A DNA stretch of 29,775 nt from JANNVZ01 sp046155615 (GCA_046155615.1 JBJXFP010000046.1:1-29775), one strand, 5' to 3'; positions 14,901 through 23,439 are shown, numbered from the stretch's first letter. Program-made: numbers and translations. The notes: a model not told the origin generated them from the letters alone.

Positions 14901-16896
14901 GATTCAAGGCCAAACCATTGCGGACTGGAATGATGATATCATCACCACGGGCTTCACCGGCTCAGACTATCCGGCACCATATCCTTTCAACAATATACGC
15001 AGATATACCGAGAGCACAGCAGGTGTAATGAACAACGGATATGTAAATGCAACCAACGTGACTGATGCCCTTGCCAGCAACACCGGATATTTTGTATGGA
15101 TGCAAGGTCCGGTGCAAAATCTTGACAACACCGGAGCAATACAGGCGGGCACCTTCGCCCATTCACTTTCTTACACCGTTACTGCCGGAGGCATTTTGAA
15201 CGATGGCTGGAATCTGATGACCAATGCTTACCCCAGCGAGGTGGACTGGAACCTGGTGTCATTGGGCATTGGAGGCGGTAGTCCGCGTGTGCATTATGTA
15301 TTCGACCATCAGACCAATACATACAAAAATTGGAATGCGGTGAGCAATACCGGAACAGGCAGCAGATATATACCTCACAGCCAGTCTTTCCTTGTAAAAG
15401 TGAATGGCGTGGGCCAAAATCTGAACTACCTGGAAACATACAAGACCAACACAGGGGCCATCTTCGAACGCAGCTATGATGAAACCAATCAATACGCAGC
15501 ATTGAAACTGGAACGCAACGGCATGAGCGATGAGTGCATACTCATGTTCAACAGCGATGCTTCTGCTCAGTATGAATTATTTGATTCATTCGATTTGGAA
15601 AGCCCCAACAGTGATGCTGTGGAATTCTCACTGATGTCTGAAGACAACATACCACTTGCACAAGATAGCCGTCCTTTGCTCACGGATATAAGCATACCTG
15701 TGTATCTCGATCTGCCAACCGCAGGCAGTTATACTTTCAGTGTTGTTGAAACTCAAAGCCTGCCTCTTGGCACTTGCCTGATGGTAGAAGATTTGGTTAG
15801 CGGTGAAAGCATGATGCTTCAGAATGGCGAGCAAATGACCATCACTACAGCTGCGGCATATCAAGGCAACCGCCTGTTGATACATGCTACTACGCCAGTG
15901 CAGGTGTCCACCACCGATGCCACATGCAACGGAGCAGCCAATGGAACAATAGCGGTAACCACACCTGCAGGCAACTGGTCAGTGACACTTGAAAGCATGA
16001 ACAGCAACAGCCAGTTTGTAGCCAATGGCTCAGCCACATTTGAACATTTGCCTGCGGGCACCTATGAAGTGACCGTGGGGAATGGCGAGGCTTGCACAGC
16101 CGGCACACAAACTGTGGTGATTGGCGAACCTGCGGCTACTCATGTTTTGATTGCTGATGTAGCTGCACCTGCCTGCAATTATGGCAATGGAGGTAGCATT
16201 GAGGTTCAAATTCCAAATGCCAACTGGTTCAGTTACGATTTGCTAAATGCTAAACAGCAGTTGACAGCCAGCGGCACGGTAGAAAGCAATGTGCTGGTAA
16301 TTCAAAACTTAAATGCAGGTACATACACACTGCATACCTATACAACGTGCGGTCAGGAAACAACTACCATTACCCTGGCAGATGAGAGCAGCGCACAATT
16401 GCAAGTATTGAACACTCCGCAGACAGTAATGCTTGAAGGCAATGACGCCATTGTAACACTTGAAGCCAATGCCAACACAGGCATTGTTTACTGGATGTGC
16501 TCTGATGGAGTAATCAGATCTGGCGAAATGGTTAATTGGACAGTGACTGATCCCGGCATTTATACCGCGACTGTGGTAGCTGTTACAGAAAATTGTTCTA
16601 TTTCTGAAACAGTGACCTTTGAGGTGAAGATCGCACAAACAGAAATGGTTGAAAGTGGTGTATCAATGATCCAAACCACCGATGAATTGCAACTGACCTT
16701 CGGCAAGGATGCACCAACAGGTATGATTCAGATTGAAGTGATAGACGCTACCGGCAAACTGGTGATGAGCGAAAGCAAACCCAACATGAGTGGTCAGCGA
16801 AGCATTATACCAATAAGCCAATTGGCGGTTGGTGTATATACTATCAGGGTTGTTTCTGAAGGTGATTTGTTATTCACCAGAAAAATAGTGAAGTAA
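11962..16896 (+). CDS. Giant multidomain secreted protein with T9SS type A sorting domain
   Basis: A 1644-residue protein starting at the ATG at 11962 (signal peptide MRILFHASILLFFIASSQQSFA); the frame is open for 47 more codons upstream but those lack protein-like character. In order: a Cys-rich beta domain (about 24-188, 10 or more Cys); a jelly-roll/LamG-like region (about 191-422); a Calx-beta-like domain (about 424-555); a second jelly-roll beginning ETFESGSIPAQW (about 560-780); a repetitive beta segment (GNWVNDGTFNSNTSTVTF, about 783-930); a T9SS-substrate-type region (about 930-1300); two SprB-like repeats beginning TTDATCNGAANGTI (about 1314-1475); an Ig-like domain; and the type A C-terminal sorting domain (about 1566-1644, ending GVYTIRVVSEGDLLFTRKIVK without its first residues). 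It is likely surface-attached via T9SS and may be an adhesin or matrix protein. No catalytic motif is seen. Confidence 0.9.
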   Translation: MRILFHASILLFFIASSQQSFATWDIYKSGVSINGGYYDCQYNTIANDLQHTYFGRYVTGGTITLNFAEVYTFKNVASNVCSANLYYRVYRSCDTPPAFTALSLPFCCNFGGTDCSGGPCGPDINNPGDQKWRGNSGANIMSGLTASGLYIIEVYFDANGDDSGGCTGPVKYSSNGGNNYRAYFELNTNDFFSDLDLNSNPAWSGDAVNMQVISNSTTSGLIGTEQNRTHTMKLNASSGPGSQYLSLPIGTVDAQQEWYFWIGRDNAQAATSANQIQMWLSGNESTLESNSIDGYRITYGDDSGGDEVRLQVVTDGVGTNIITSATSTANGLIDYGIAIKVTRSQTNVWTLYTSTLPQNSTDTQSTPTPLSCVATSATVNQGTATDATYAITGSGFVGPVFIHSSGVGERTSPEFDNYRLVALPPNTELKIVNLTSGSANEDVANTGNLLIEVQLTNPSTTVATTVDLVLTSGAAARAGRGQTVNTNYAGPYTTLTLTWAANTSGVQNVYIDPADNNLCDDIATLVFQLQNAVGGNNAFVGTPDSYTATIVDDNTGYDALLSETFESGSIPAQWVTTGTSWSASNAAPITGIYSARHSTQASSGTSSLAYPFDDITLPGVNTTWRFQIKYLNDPSANNNFQVFLAANEANFFSGTVDGYAVVVDQTSLPSAGTNDYIRLYRIDNGAYAATPIVNSTTDWDTNVNSGTKVGFEVTLNDLGTWELKVDANGDFDNLVSLGTGTDLGGGGLTYPLMQNFGIRYKYTAGVSNFIRFDDVTVSQKGCKELWYSQASGNVNASIWSLSTVGAPSTVIGGRYKRFRVQGSATGDNIPDVVTVNTDWIVNDISIDAGGTLNAGTFNTRVYGNWVNDGTFNSNTSTVTFKGSAAQSVLGSATSTFNNMVIDNDGTNVTLSVATEAKNVVTPLEGTLQTGGLLTLLSSVTGSASIGTINAAGAVSGNVTLQRYMPSIPWIYGNWVNLGSPIQGQTIADWNDDIITTGFTGSDYPAPYPFNNIRRYTESTAGVMNNGYVNATNVTDALASNTGYFVWMQGPVQNLDNTGAIQAGTFAHSLSYTVTAGGILNDGWNLMTNAYPSEVDWNLVSLGIGGGSPRVHYVFDHQTNTYKNWNAVSNTGTGSRYIPHSQSFLVKVNGVGQNLNYLETYKTNTGAIFERSYDETNQYAALKLERNGMSDECILMFNSDASAQYELFDSFDLESPNSDAVEFSLMSEDNIPLAQDSRPLLTDISIPVYLDLPTAGSYTFSVVETQSLPLGTCLMVEDLVSGESMMLQNGEQMTITTAAAYQGNRLLIHATTPVQVSTTDATCNGAANGTIAVTTPAGNWSVTLESMNSNSQFVANGSATFEHLPAGTYEVTVGNGEACTAGTQTVVIGEPAATHVLIADVAAPACNYGNGGSIEVQIPNANWFSYDLLNAKQQLTASGTVESNVLVIQNLNAGTYTLHTYTTCGQETTTITLADESSAQLQVLNTPQTVMLEGNDAIVTLEANANTGIVYWMCSDGVIRSGEMVNWTVTDPGIYTATVVAVTENCSISETVTFEVKIAQTEMVESGVSMIQTTDELQLTFGKDAPTGMIQIEVIDATGKLVMSESKPNMSGQRSIIPISQLAVGVYTIRVVSEGDLLFTRKIVK

Positions 16897-16925
16897 CAGC
16901 ACAGCCATCCTCAAATAAAGATTTG

Positions 16926-16958
16926 AAAGAGCCGGATGATCATTCATCCGGCTCTTTT
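16926..16958 (+). terminator. Intrinsic terminator after the T9SS type A gene
   Basis: A perfect 11-bp stem GAGCCGGATGA (16929-16939) / TCATCCGGCTC (16944-16954) with a 4-nt TCAT loop is followed by TTTT. The AAA just before the stem extends pairing into the T-run. It lies 30 bases after the stop codon. Confidence 0.9.
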
Positions 16959-17063
16959 CATTTGCATAGAAAATTTTGAGATGGTGTGAAGACAGAAACC
17001 TTTTCCTGACGAATCATGTACAAAGGCGCACTTTTTAATTAGAATCATTTTAATACCCTATTT

Positions 17064-19925
17064 ATGATGAGAATCCACCCTGTCATTCTCCTTGCAGTTT
17101 TTTACTTCTTTCAGTTGCACCTCAATGCACAAAGCGCTGAAATAGACAAAGGCGATGCTGCCTACGAGGCATTCGATTTTCAGGAGGCACTTTTTTTCTT
17201 TGAAAATGCCAACGATGCCAATCCGGGAGACCCTTCCGTAACGCGCAGAATAGCCAACACCTATCGCAGAATGGGCCAGCCGACAATGGCTGCCGAATGG
17301 TATCAGAAAACGCTTGAAATAGATGCAAGCAATGCTGAAGACATGCTGAGCTATGCGGAAATTTTGAAAACGCTGCAGCAGTATGACGAAGCCATACAGT
17401 GGTATGAGTTGTATGCCAAGCTGCGTCCTTCTGATATGCGCGCGCAGAGTCACCTGCGCGATAAGCAATACTACCGCGATCTATTTGCAGATACCTCGCG
17501 CTATGAGATGAAGCGATTCAAACTCAATTCTGACGATCCGGTATTGGGCATCACACTTTTTGAAGATGAAAAATTTTTGGTGTCCGGTGTAGAGCTTGGC
17601 AAATCAAAGTCTGAAACCACTACCATCAATCCTTATCTGGATGTATACCTGTGCGACTTCAGTGAAGCAAACGAACTTGTGAATCCTGTCAGAATGGATG
17701 AAAATGTAAACTCGGCCTACCATGATGGACCTGCTTACTATTGCTTTGCCGACCGCACATTGTACATCACCCGTACAAGTATGAAGGGCAAGAAGCCGAA
17801 GTACAACAAGAACGGAAATGCGATACTCAAAATATTCGAAGCACAATACGATGGTACCAACTGGAGTCAGGCGCGCGAACTCAAATTCAACGATGAGGGA
17901 TTCAGCAACGGACACCCTTGCCTGAGTAAAGACGGACAGACCATGTATTTCTATAGTGATCGTGATGGCGGCATGGGTGGCAACGATCTCTATGTCTGTT
18001 TTAAAAGTGGCAGCGGATGGAGTCAGCCCATCAACCTCGGCCCCAATGTGAATACAGAAGGGAACGAACAGTTTCCATTCTTAGGTGAAGATGGCTTGCT
18101 CTACTTCGCATCCAATGGACACGCAGGCCTGGGTGGCATGGACGTATTTGCATCAGAACAAATAGGTGAAGTATGGCAGCGACCGGAGAATCTGGGTGCG
18201 CCTATCAACTCATCCATGGATGATTTTTCCATAGTGTATGACAAGGAAACGGACAATGGTTTTTTCTGCTCCAGCAGAAATGGACGTGGTGATGACGATA
18301 TGTTTTTCTACAAACACGTGAGCATAAAAAACATGGTGATAGCCGGTCGCATCAAGGCCAATACGCCCAATGTTTCGCTGGCCGGAGAGCGCATTCAAAT
18401 AACAAAAGTGAACACCGGGGAAGTAATCTATCAGGCACTTGATGAGTTTGAAAGTTTCGAGTTCACAGCCAATGCAGGAGACATAATAGAGATTGTGATG
18501 ATGGATGCTGAATATTTCGATCAGGACGCACCTGTGATAACCTACGAGGTTGCGTCACCCATACTCGATCCATTTGTAAACTTAGGAGAGCAAGCGGCAG
18601 ACCTGATAAAACTACCCACACGCGAAGGCAAACTGAGTGACCACAAAACACATGGTTTGGTTGAAAGCAAAGCCACATTACCTGTGGGCGATCCAAATAG
18701 AATGAATGAGCTTGAAAACTTGGATACCGATGCCAACACAACTACAGATGACCTGAGCCAGCTAAATCTGAACTCTCAAAGCAATACTCTCCAAGATTTT
18801 AATTTGAAAATACAAGAAGCGGAAAAGCTTTATGCTGAGAAAAAGTATCAGCAAGCAGCCAATGCATACAAGTCAGCTATTCAACTTCAACCTGAAAATC
18901 TGGAAGCACACAATGGCCTGGCAAATTGTGATACACAGATTGCCTTGGAAAAACAAATGGCAGAGAACAAAACCCAAAATGCATTTGACAAAAAAATAGC
19001 AGAGGCCGATAAACTCTTTGGTGAGAAAAAATACAAGCTGGCACTGGACGCCTATACTCAGGCCTGTGCATTGAATGAGGGGGAGGCGTATCCACGAGAC
19101 AAAGTTGCACAGTGCGCTGCAATGCTTAACGAAGAAAGGGAAAAGAACTATAACGATAAACTTGCCACAGCAGACAAGTTATTCGAGCAAGGCAAATGGG
19201 GCGAAGCCAAATCGGCCTACATGACAGCCATACAAATGCACCCTGAGGATGTGTATCCGAAAAACCAAATGGCATTGATAGATGACAAGATGCAATTGGA
19301 GTCGGCAGCAAAGCAACGTATGAAGTATGACGACAAGATTGAAGAAGCTGACAAACTATTCTCACAACGCAAGTATGTAGAAAGCAAAGCTGCATACAAT
19401 GCAGCCTCGGCCATGCTGCCTACCGAGGCGTATCCCAAACAGCAAATAGCTAACATTGAAAATCTGCTGAATCCGAAGGCCAGACAAAACACCACTGAAC
19501 AAACTGCTACAACAGAAAAGAAACCGAGTGAATTTGACTTGGCAGTACCCGTAGTGGATTTGGTAGCTCTGAGTATCGACAATGTGATATTCGATTTCAA
19601 CAAAGCATTCATCCGAGAGGAGGACAAGGCCATATTGGACAAAGTATATGCGCAAATGGCGGAGAAACCGGACACGCGCCTGCTCATACGAGCACACTGT
19701 GACTCGCGCGGAAGTATGGCCTACAACCAAAGTCTGAGTATGAGCCGCGCCATGGCAGTGCAAGGCTATCTGATGCAAAAAGGAATAAAACGAGAGCGCC
19801 TCAAAGCCGAATGGTTTGGCGAACAGCGACCTCTCAACGGCTGTATTGATGATGTGCCTTGCGAGGAAGATCAGTATGAAATAAATCGAAGGGCGGAATT
19901 CAAATTAGTTGCATTGCAGAATTGA
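17064..19925 (+). CDS. PorE-like TPR/PD40/OmpA envelope protein
   Basis: A 953-residue exported protein. The signal peptide ends near LHLNAQ (residue 22). TPR helices follow (about 25-130, YEAFDFQEALFFFENAN), then PD40 beta-propeller units (about 150-420; CLSKDGQTMYFYSDRDGG and GLLYFASNGHAGLGGMDVF) and a carboxypeptidase-regulatory-like domain (about 425-505). A second TPR block of four units comes next (about 580-800, each like EADKLFxxKKYxxAxxAYxxA). The C-terminal OmpA domain (about 836-953) has VIFDFNKAFI, RAHCDSRGS, NQSLSMSRA and NRRAEFKL, the peptidoglycan-binding signature. PorE of Porphyromonas, with a comparable TPR/PD40/regulatory-like/OmpA order, anchors the T9SS to peptidoglycan. 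This protein is longer because of the second TPR block. Placement right after a T9SS cargo gene fits, though a terminator lies between them. It could instead be a general OmpA-type scaffold. Confidence 0.88.
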   Translation: MMRIHPVILLAVFYFFQLHLNAQSAEIDKGDAAYEAFDFQEALFFFENANDANPGDPSVTRRIANTYRRMGQPTMAAEWYQKTLEIDASNAEDMLSYAEILKTLQQYDEAIQWYELYAKLRPSDMRAQSHLRDKQYYRDLFADTSRYEMKRFKLNSDDPVLGITLFEDEKFLVSGVELGKSKSETTTINPYLDVYLCDFSEANELVNPVRMDENVNSAYHDGPAYYCFADRTLYITRTSMKGKKPKYNKNGNAILKIFEAQYDGTNWSQARELKFNDEGFSNGHPCLSKDGQTMYFYSDRDGGMGGNDLYVCFKSGSGWSQPINLGPNVNTEGNEQFPFLGEDGLLYFASNGHAGLGGMDVFASEQIGEVWQRPENLGAPINSSMDDFSIVYDKETDNGFFCSSRNGRGDDDMFFYKHVSIKNMVIAGRIKANTPNVSLAGERIQITKVNTGEVIYQALDEFESFEFTANAGDIIEIVMMDAEYFDQDAPVITYEVASPILDPFVNLGEQAADLIKLPTREGKLSDHKTHGLVESKATLPVGDPNRMNELENLDTDANTTTDDLSQLNLNSQSNTLQDFNLKIQEAEKLYAEKKYQQAANAYKSAIQLQPENLEAHNGLANCDTQIALEKQMAENKTQNAFDKKIAEADKLFGEKKYKLALDAYTQACALNEGEAYPRDKVAQCAAMLNEEREKNYNDKLATADKLFEQGKWGEAKSAYMTAIQMHPEDVYPKNQMALIDDKMQLESAAKQRMKYDDKIEEADKLFSQRKYVESKAAYNAASAMLPTEAYPKQQIANIENLLNPKARQNTTEQTATTEKKPSEFDLAVPVVDLVALSIDNVIFDFNKAFIREEDKAILDKVYAQMAEKPDTRLLIRAHCDSRGSMAYNQSLSMSRAMAVQGYLMQKGIKRERLKAEWFGEQRPLNGCIDDVPCEEDQYEINRRAEFKLVALQN
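18805..19440 (+). repeat. Four TPR-like units inserted before the OmpA domain
   Basis: Four related segments start near 18814, 18997, 19165 and 19340, a period of roughly 55-60 codons. Each carries the pattern EADKLFxEKKYxxAxxAYxxA followed by a short Gln/Glu/Lys linker (for example EAEKLYAEKKYQQAANAY and EADKLFSQRKYVESKAAY). They look like internal duplications that have since diverged. Confidence 0.7.
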
Positions 19926-19989
19926 AACATTGAAAGACTAAAAACAATCGCTATAGAAAAAGCTCAACAACCAAGCACCAGCCAACACA

Positions 19990-20030
19990 GAAGGGCCGCC
20001 TGTCAATAGAACGGGCGGCCCTTCGCTTTT
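19990..20030 (+). terminator. Intrinsic terminator after the PorE-like gene
   Basis: An 11-bp perfect stem GAAGGGCCGCC (19990-20000) / GGCGGCCCTTC (20014-20024) with a 13-nt loop is followed by GCTTTTG. It lies 64 bases after the stop codon and separates this gene from kdsD. Confidence 0.85.
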
Positions 20031-20209
20031 GTTAAATACATAATTACTATACGTAACTATTTTGAACAAAACTTCATTCAGAAACCCTGCTGGGCGGTCA
20101 TTGCCTGATTGAATATATGTGTCAAAGTCACAAACTTGCATAGGTTGAATTGGTTATTACAGCCAGCGCTCATCTTTGCACACCGCAAAAAAAATGTTGA
20201 GCACACTAC

Positions 20210-21175
20210 ATGCTTACTCAAAAACAAATCATCAATTCGGCAAAACAAACCTTGCGGCTTGAAGCCAGCACAGTGGCTGCACTTGCCCAAGCCATTGATG
20301 ATTCATTCGCACAAATAGTAAATGCACTGCTTGCCTGTAAAGGCAGGCTGGTGGTTACGGGTATTGGCAAGAGTGCCAACATTGCACAGAAGCTTGTAGC
20401 CACATACAACAGCACCGGTCAACCCGCACTCTTCATGCACGCTGCAGATGCCATACATGGCGATCTGGGCAATGTGCAGAAAGACGACATCATCCTTTGC
20501 ATCAGCAAGAGTGGTGACTCGCCTGAAATAAAAGTGTTGGTGCCATTGCTGAAAAGCATGGGCAACGTGATAGTAGCCATGGTGAGCAACAAACAAAGTT
20601 TTCTGGGTAAGCAAAGTCAGCACATACTGCACACACCCATTACCAAAGAAGCATGCCCTAACAACCTTGCGCCAACTACAAGCACCACAGCCCAGCTTGC
20701 CATGGGCGATGCACTCGCTGTGGCACTGATGGAATGCCGCGGCTTCACCGCAAAAGATTTTGCGAAGTACCACCCGGGCGGTGCTTTGGGCAAAAAGCTA
20801 TATGTGAAAATGAAAGACCTGCTTGGCGACAATTCACGGCCTGCTGTTTCACCTGCTGCTAAAATGAAAGAGGTGATATTAGAAATATCATCCAAAAGAT
20901 TAGGCTCAACTGCAGTGATTGAAAAGGAAAAACTTGTAGGAGTGATAACAGACGGTGACATACGCAGAATGCTTGAGAAAAACATGGACTTAGCAAAAAC
21001 AAAAGCAAGCGATGTGATGGCTAAAAAACCAAAAACGATTGATGCAGATGCATTGGCCGTGGAAGGCTTTCAAGTGATGGAGGCCAACAACATTACCACA
21101 CTGATGGTGACCAAAGCAGGCAAGTACATGGGCATAGTTCATCTGCACGACATACTCAAGGAAGGAATTTTTTAA
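20210..21175 (+). CDS. kdsD: D-arabinose-5-phosphate isomerase, KpsF/GutQ family
   Basis: A 321-residue cytosolic enzyme of typical length. It interconverts ribulose 5-phosphate and arabinose 5-phosphate, the first step of Kdo synthesis. The SIS domain (about 30-185) shows VVTGIGKSANIAQKLVATYNSTG, the HAADAIHGDLG loop, CISKSGDSPE and the closing KYHPGGALGKKL. Two CBS domains follow (about 205-262, containing VGVITDGDIRRML; about 270-321, containing MGIVHLHDILKEGIF). KdsB at 8436 is the fourth step of the same pathway. The neighbour downstream is tatC, a pairing I recall from other Bacteroidota. Specificity for Kdo synthesis, and not another sugar phosphate, is inferred from the family and from KdsB. 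Confidence 0.94.
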   Translation: MLTQKQIINSAKQTLRLEASTVAALAQAIDDSFAQIVNALLACKGRLVVTGIGKSANIAQKLVATYNSTGQPALFMHAADAIHGDLGNVQKDDIILCISKSGDSPEIKVLVPLLKSMGNVIVAMVSNKQSFLGKQSQHILHTPITKEACPNNLAPTTSTTAQLAMGDALAVALMECRGFTAKDFAKYHPGGALGKKLYVKMKDLLGDNSRPAVSPAAKMKEVILEISSKRLGSTAVIEKEKLVGVITDGDIRRMLEKNMDLAKTKASDVMAKKPKTIDADALAVEGFQVMEANNITTLMVTKAGKYMGIVHLHDILKEGIF

Positions 21176-21369
21176 TTTGCCACATGGTGGTTGCAATGCG
21201 AAGAGTATGAAAATGTCAAGTCAATCAAGAGGCAAATTTCCAAGTGATAGACGAGCTAATAGATCAGTTGACTTGATACGGAACTTTCAAAAGACAAAAA
21301 TTATTTCCAATTCATCACACATGTTTTCATTCTCAAATTTTCAGAATTCCAAATCTTCAAATTAGTAAA

Positions 21370-22179
21370 GTGGCTGAGGAAAAAAAAGACATGTCATTTC
21401 TGGAGCATTTGGAAGAGTTGCGCAGAAGATTGGTGCGTGCTGCTCTGGGTGTGCTGGTTGGTGTCATCATCATAGTCTGGTTTCATGAGTTCATTGTTTC
21501 GCAAATTATCATGGGGCCGCGCAGGGCCGACTTCGTTACCTACCGTGCGTTTTGCTCCTGGTCGCAAAAAATCGGATTGGGTGATCAGCTTTGCCTCACA
21601 CCACCACAAATGGATTTGCAAAGCACTACCATGAGTGGGGCCATGAATGCCGACATCGTGGTGTGTTTGCTGGGTGGCATAATCATCGCCTTTCCATGGG
21701 TGTTCTGGCAGATATGGAGTTTTGTAAAACCAGGATTGAGAGCCAAAGAGCAAAATATGGTGAACGGCATTGTGCTTTTTGTGTCGCTGCTCTTTTTTGC
21801 TGGCATTGCCTTTGGCTACTTCGTGCTTGCCCCATTGTCAGTTCAGTTTCTTGGCAACTACACTTTTGCCGATGTAAAGAATGCGCCTACGCTGCTCTCT
21901 TACCTCAAGCTCACTACATCCCTTGTATTTGGTACTGGTCTTTTGTTTCAGTTGCCGGTGCTTGTTTATTTCCTTGCAAAAATTGGGTTAGTCACATCTG
22001 CATTTTTGAAGAAATACCGCAGGCATGCCTTTGTTGTAAACCTCATCATATCTGCCATACTTACTCCGCCCGATGTTACCAGTCAACTGCTGGTGGCGCT
22101 GCCTATTGTACTGCTCTATGAGTTAAGCATATTGCTGGCAGTAAGAGTGGAAAAGCGACAAGCCACCGAAGTAGTGTAG
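21370..22179 (+). CDS. tatC: Sec-independent (twin-arginine) translocase subunit TatC
   Basis: A 269-residue inner-membrane protein with about six hydrophobic helices (roughly 24-45, 95-118, 132-155, 180-200, 217-235 and 238-258). The N-terminal MSFLEHLEELRRRLVRA is the TatC signature that recognises twin-arginine signal peptides. FPWVFWQIWSFVKPGLRAKE is the second conserved cytoplasmic block. The start is a GTG at 21370 (MAEEKKDMSF); an ATG seven codons on would shorten it to MSFLEHL, and the charged extension before MSFLEHL is common in the phylum. The first periplasmic loop is enlarged and holds two Cys (RAFCSW and DQLCLT), a possible disulfide. TatA/B is not in the window. It follows kdsD by 194 bases. 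Confidence 0.96.
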   Translation: MAEEKKDMSFLEHLEELRRRLVRAALGVLVGVIIIVWFHEFIVSQIIMGPRRADFVTYRAFCSWSQKIGLGDQLCLTPPQMDLQSTTMSGAMNADIVVCLLGGIIIAFPWVFWQIWSFVKPGLRAKEQNMVNGIVLFVSLLFFAGIAFGYFVLAPLSVQFLGNYTFADVKNAPTLLSYLKLTTSLVFGTGLLFQLPVLVYFLAKIGLVTSAFLKKYRRHAFVVNLIISAILTPPDVTSQLLVALPIVLLYELSILLAVRVEKRQATEVV

Positions 22180-22280
22180 AACCGATTTATGAATAAGGTG
22201 ATTACCGTAGCATCATTTCCACTGCGCGCCTTTCATTTGCCTCATCATAATTTTCAATAACCAAACATCACACAAACACA

Positions 22281-22772
22281 ATGAAGACCTCAAAGCTTTT
22301 GAAATGGGTGGCACTCTTTGCAGGAGCCATCATCTTTATGGGCTGTCCATACAGCAGCACTGTACCACTTAGCGAGAGTGGAGCAAAAATTGGCGACAAT
22401 CTGATAGGCACATGGGAACTGAGCGGCACACCCGGCACCACTGCCGAAGTAAAACGTACGGGAAGCAACACCGTTGACATACTGAAAATGTCGGAGGGAG
22501 ACACTGAAGCCACTACTTACAACGCACACATCACAGACATCAACGGTACTCTGTTCCTGAATGTGAAAGAAAGTGGTGACTCGGATTACAACTCCTATTA
22601 TTTCTACAAAATATCAAAGGAGGGCGAGTTCAAACTGACCATTTCTCCGGTAACTACCAACATCCGTGAGACATTTGAAAACAGCAGCGACCTCTACAAG
22701 TTTTTTTCCGGCAATATGCAAAACAGCTACTTCTATGATGATGGCGATGAGACCTATTATAAAGTGAAGTAA
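22281..22772 (+). CDS. Small hypothetical lipoprotein
   Basis: A 163-residue protein with a type II signal peptide: MKTSKLLKWVALFAGAIIFMG followed by Cys22, a fair lipobox (FMGC). The mature domain begins after a Ser/Gly-rich linker with LIGTWELSG, reminiscent of the GxW opening of lipocalin-like beta-barrels. It continues with alternating polar strands (KRTGSNTVDILKMSE, GTLFLNVKESGDSDY) and a Tyr/Asp-rich end. I do not recognise the family; a lipocalin-like fold is a guess. It stands alone between tatC (101 bases upstream) and a terminator. Membrane attachment and periplasmic or surface location follow from the lipobox. Confidence 0.8.
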   Translation: MKTSKLLKWVALFAGAIIFMGCPYSSTVPLSESGAKIGDNLIGTWELSGTPGTTAEVKRTGSNTVDILKMSEGDTEATTYNAHITDINGTLFLNVKESGDSDYNSYYFYKISKEGEFKLTISPVTTNIRETFENSSDLYKFFSGNMQNSYFYDDGDETYYKVK

Positions 22773-22802
22773 CACGCGATCAAAAGCAATGATTAGAAAA
22801 TG

Positions 22803-22826
22803 GCCACCCAGACAGGTGGCTTTTTT
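22803..22826 (+). terminator. Intrinsic terminator after the small lipoprotein gene
   Basis: GCCACC (22803-22808) pairs with GGTGGC (22815-22820) around a CAGACA loop and is followed by six T. It sits between converging genes. On the minus strand the tract after the stem (CATTTTCT) is weaker, so it acts mainly for the plus strand. Confidence 0.88.
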
Positions 22827-22923
22827 CATTTTGGGTAGAAAATTTCAGCGTATTTCTGTGTTGGTCTGCTCGCAACTGCACATATCGGAATAAACCGATA
22901 AGAGAAAAATCAAAAGCGTCAGA

Positions 22924-23439
22924 TTATTTCTTAAACCACGATGAATACATCACGTAGTTGTTGGCAATGCGCTGCACTTCGCCTTCGAACAGCTCTTTAG
23001 AAACATCTTTCACTTTGCGTGCCGGTACTCCGGCATACACACAGCCCGCTGCCACATGTGTGCCCTCGGTAAGCACGGCCCCCGCTGCTATGATGCTGCC
23101 CGACTCTACCACACAGCCATCCATCACTATGCTGCCCATGCCTACAAGTACATTGTCGTGTATGGTGCAGCCGTGCACTATAGCGCGGTGGCCAATGCTT
23201 ACGTTGTTTCCAATATTGGTTGGCGCTTTCATATAAGTGCAATGGATGATGGCTCCATCCTGCACATTCACCCGATGGCCCATTTTGATGTAGTGAACAT
23301 CGCCACGCACCACGGCACCAAACCATATACTACATTCATCTCCCATCACCACATCTCCGGCTATAGTTGCGTTTTCGGCTATGTAGCAGTTTTTGCCCAG
23401 CTGCGGGTGTTTGTCATTTACAGTAATTATCAGTGGCAT
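22924..23439 (-). CDS. Gamma-class carbonic anhydrase-like hexapeptide-repeat protein
   Basis: A 171-residue cytosolic protein from the ATG at 23439 (MPLIITVNDKHPQLG). The frame runs 31 codons further upstream, but those lack family similarity. The body is a left-handed beta-helix of hexapeptide repeats (NATIAGDVVMGDECSIWFG, GNNVSIGHRAIVHG, VLVGMGSIVMDG). Three histidines that match the metal ligands of gamma-carbonic anhydrases are present: in AIIHCTY, in IGHRA and in IVHGC. A C-terminal helix ends the protein. The YrdA/PaaY/CaiE group shares this pattern; enzyme activity has been shown for only some members, so the call is by family. It is divergent from the DUF3857 gene, with 190 bases between the starts. 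Confidence 0.92.
   Translation of the reverse strand: MPLIITVNDKHPQLGKNCYIAENATIAGDVVMGDECSIWFGAVVRGDVHYIKMGHRVNVQDGAIIHCTYMKAPTNIGNNVSIGHRAIVHGCTIHDNVLVGMGSIVMDGCVVESGSIIAAGAVLTEGTHVAAGCVYAGVPARKVKDVSKELFEGEVQRIANNYVMYSSWFKK

Noticed and set aside
19217..19778. Overlapping minus-strand frames of 138 and 156 codons opposite the OmpA region
   Set aside because: Both lie opposite the well-supported TPR/OmpA coding sequence and show no family features.
20144..20178. Possible promoter for kdsD (GTTG, then CATCTTTG)
   Set aside because: Both boxes carry mismatches to the Bacteroidota consensus and the 23-base spacing is at the edge of the accepted range.
21177..21365. Open frame of 62 codons between kdsD and tatC
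   Set aside because: Composition is low-complexity, with no ATG near its beginning and no protein-like pattern. The stretch contains a 9-bp inverted repeat (21216-21224 with 21268-21276) and AAATT/TTCA-rich sequence instead.
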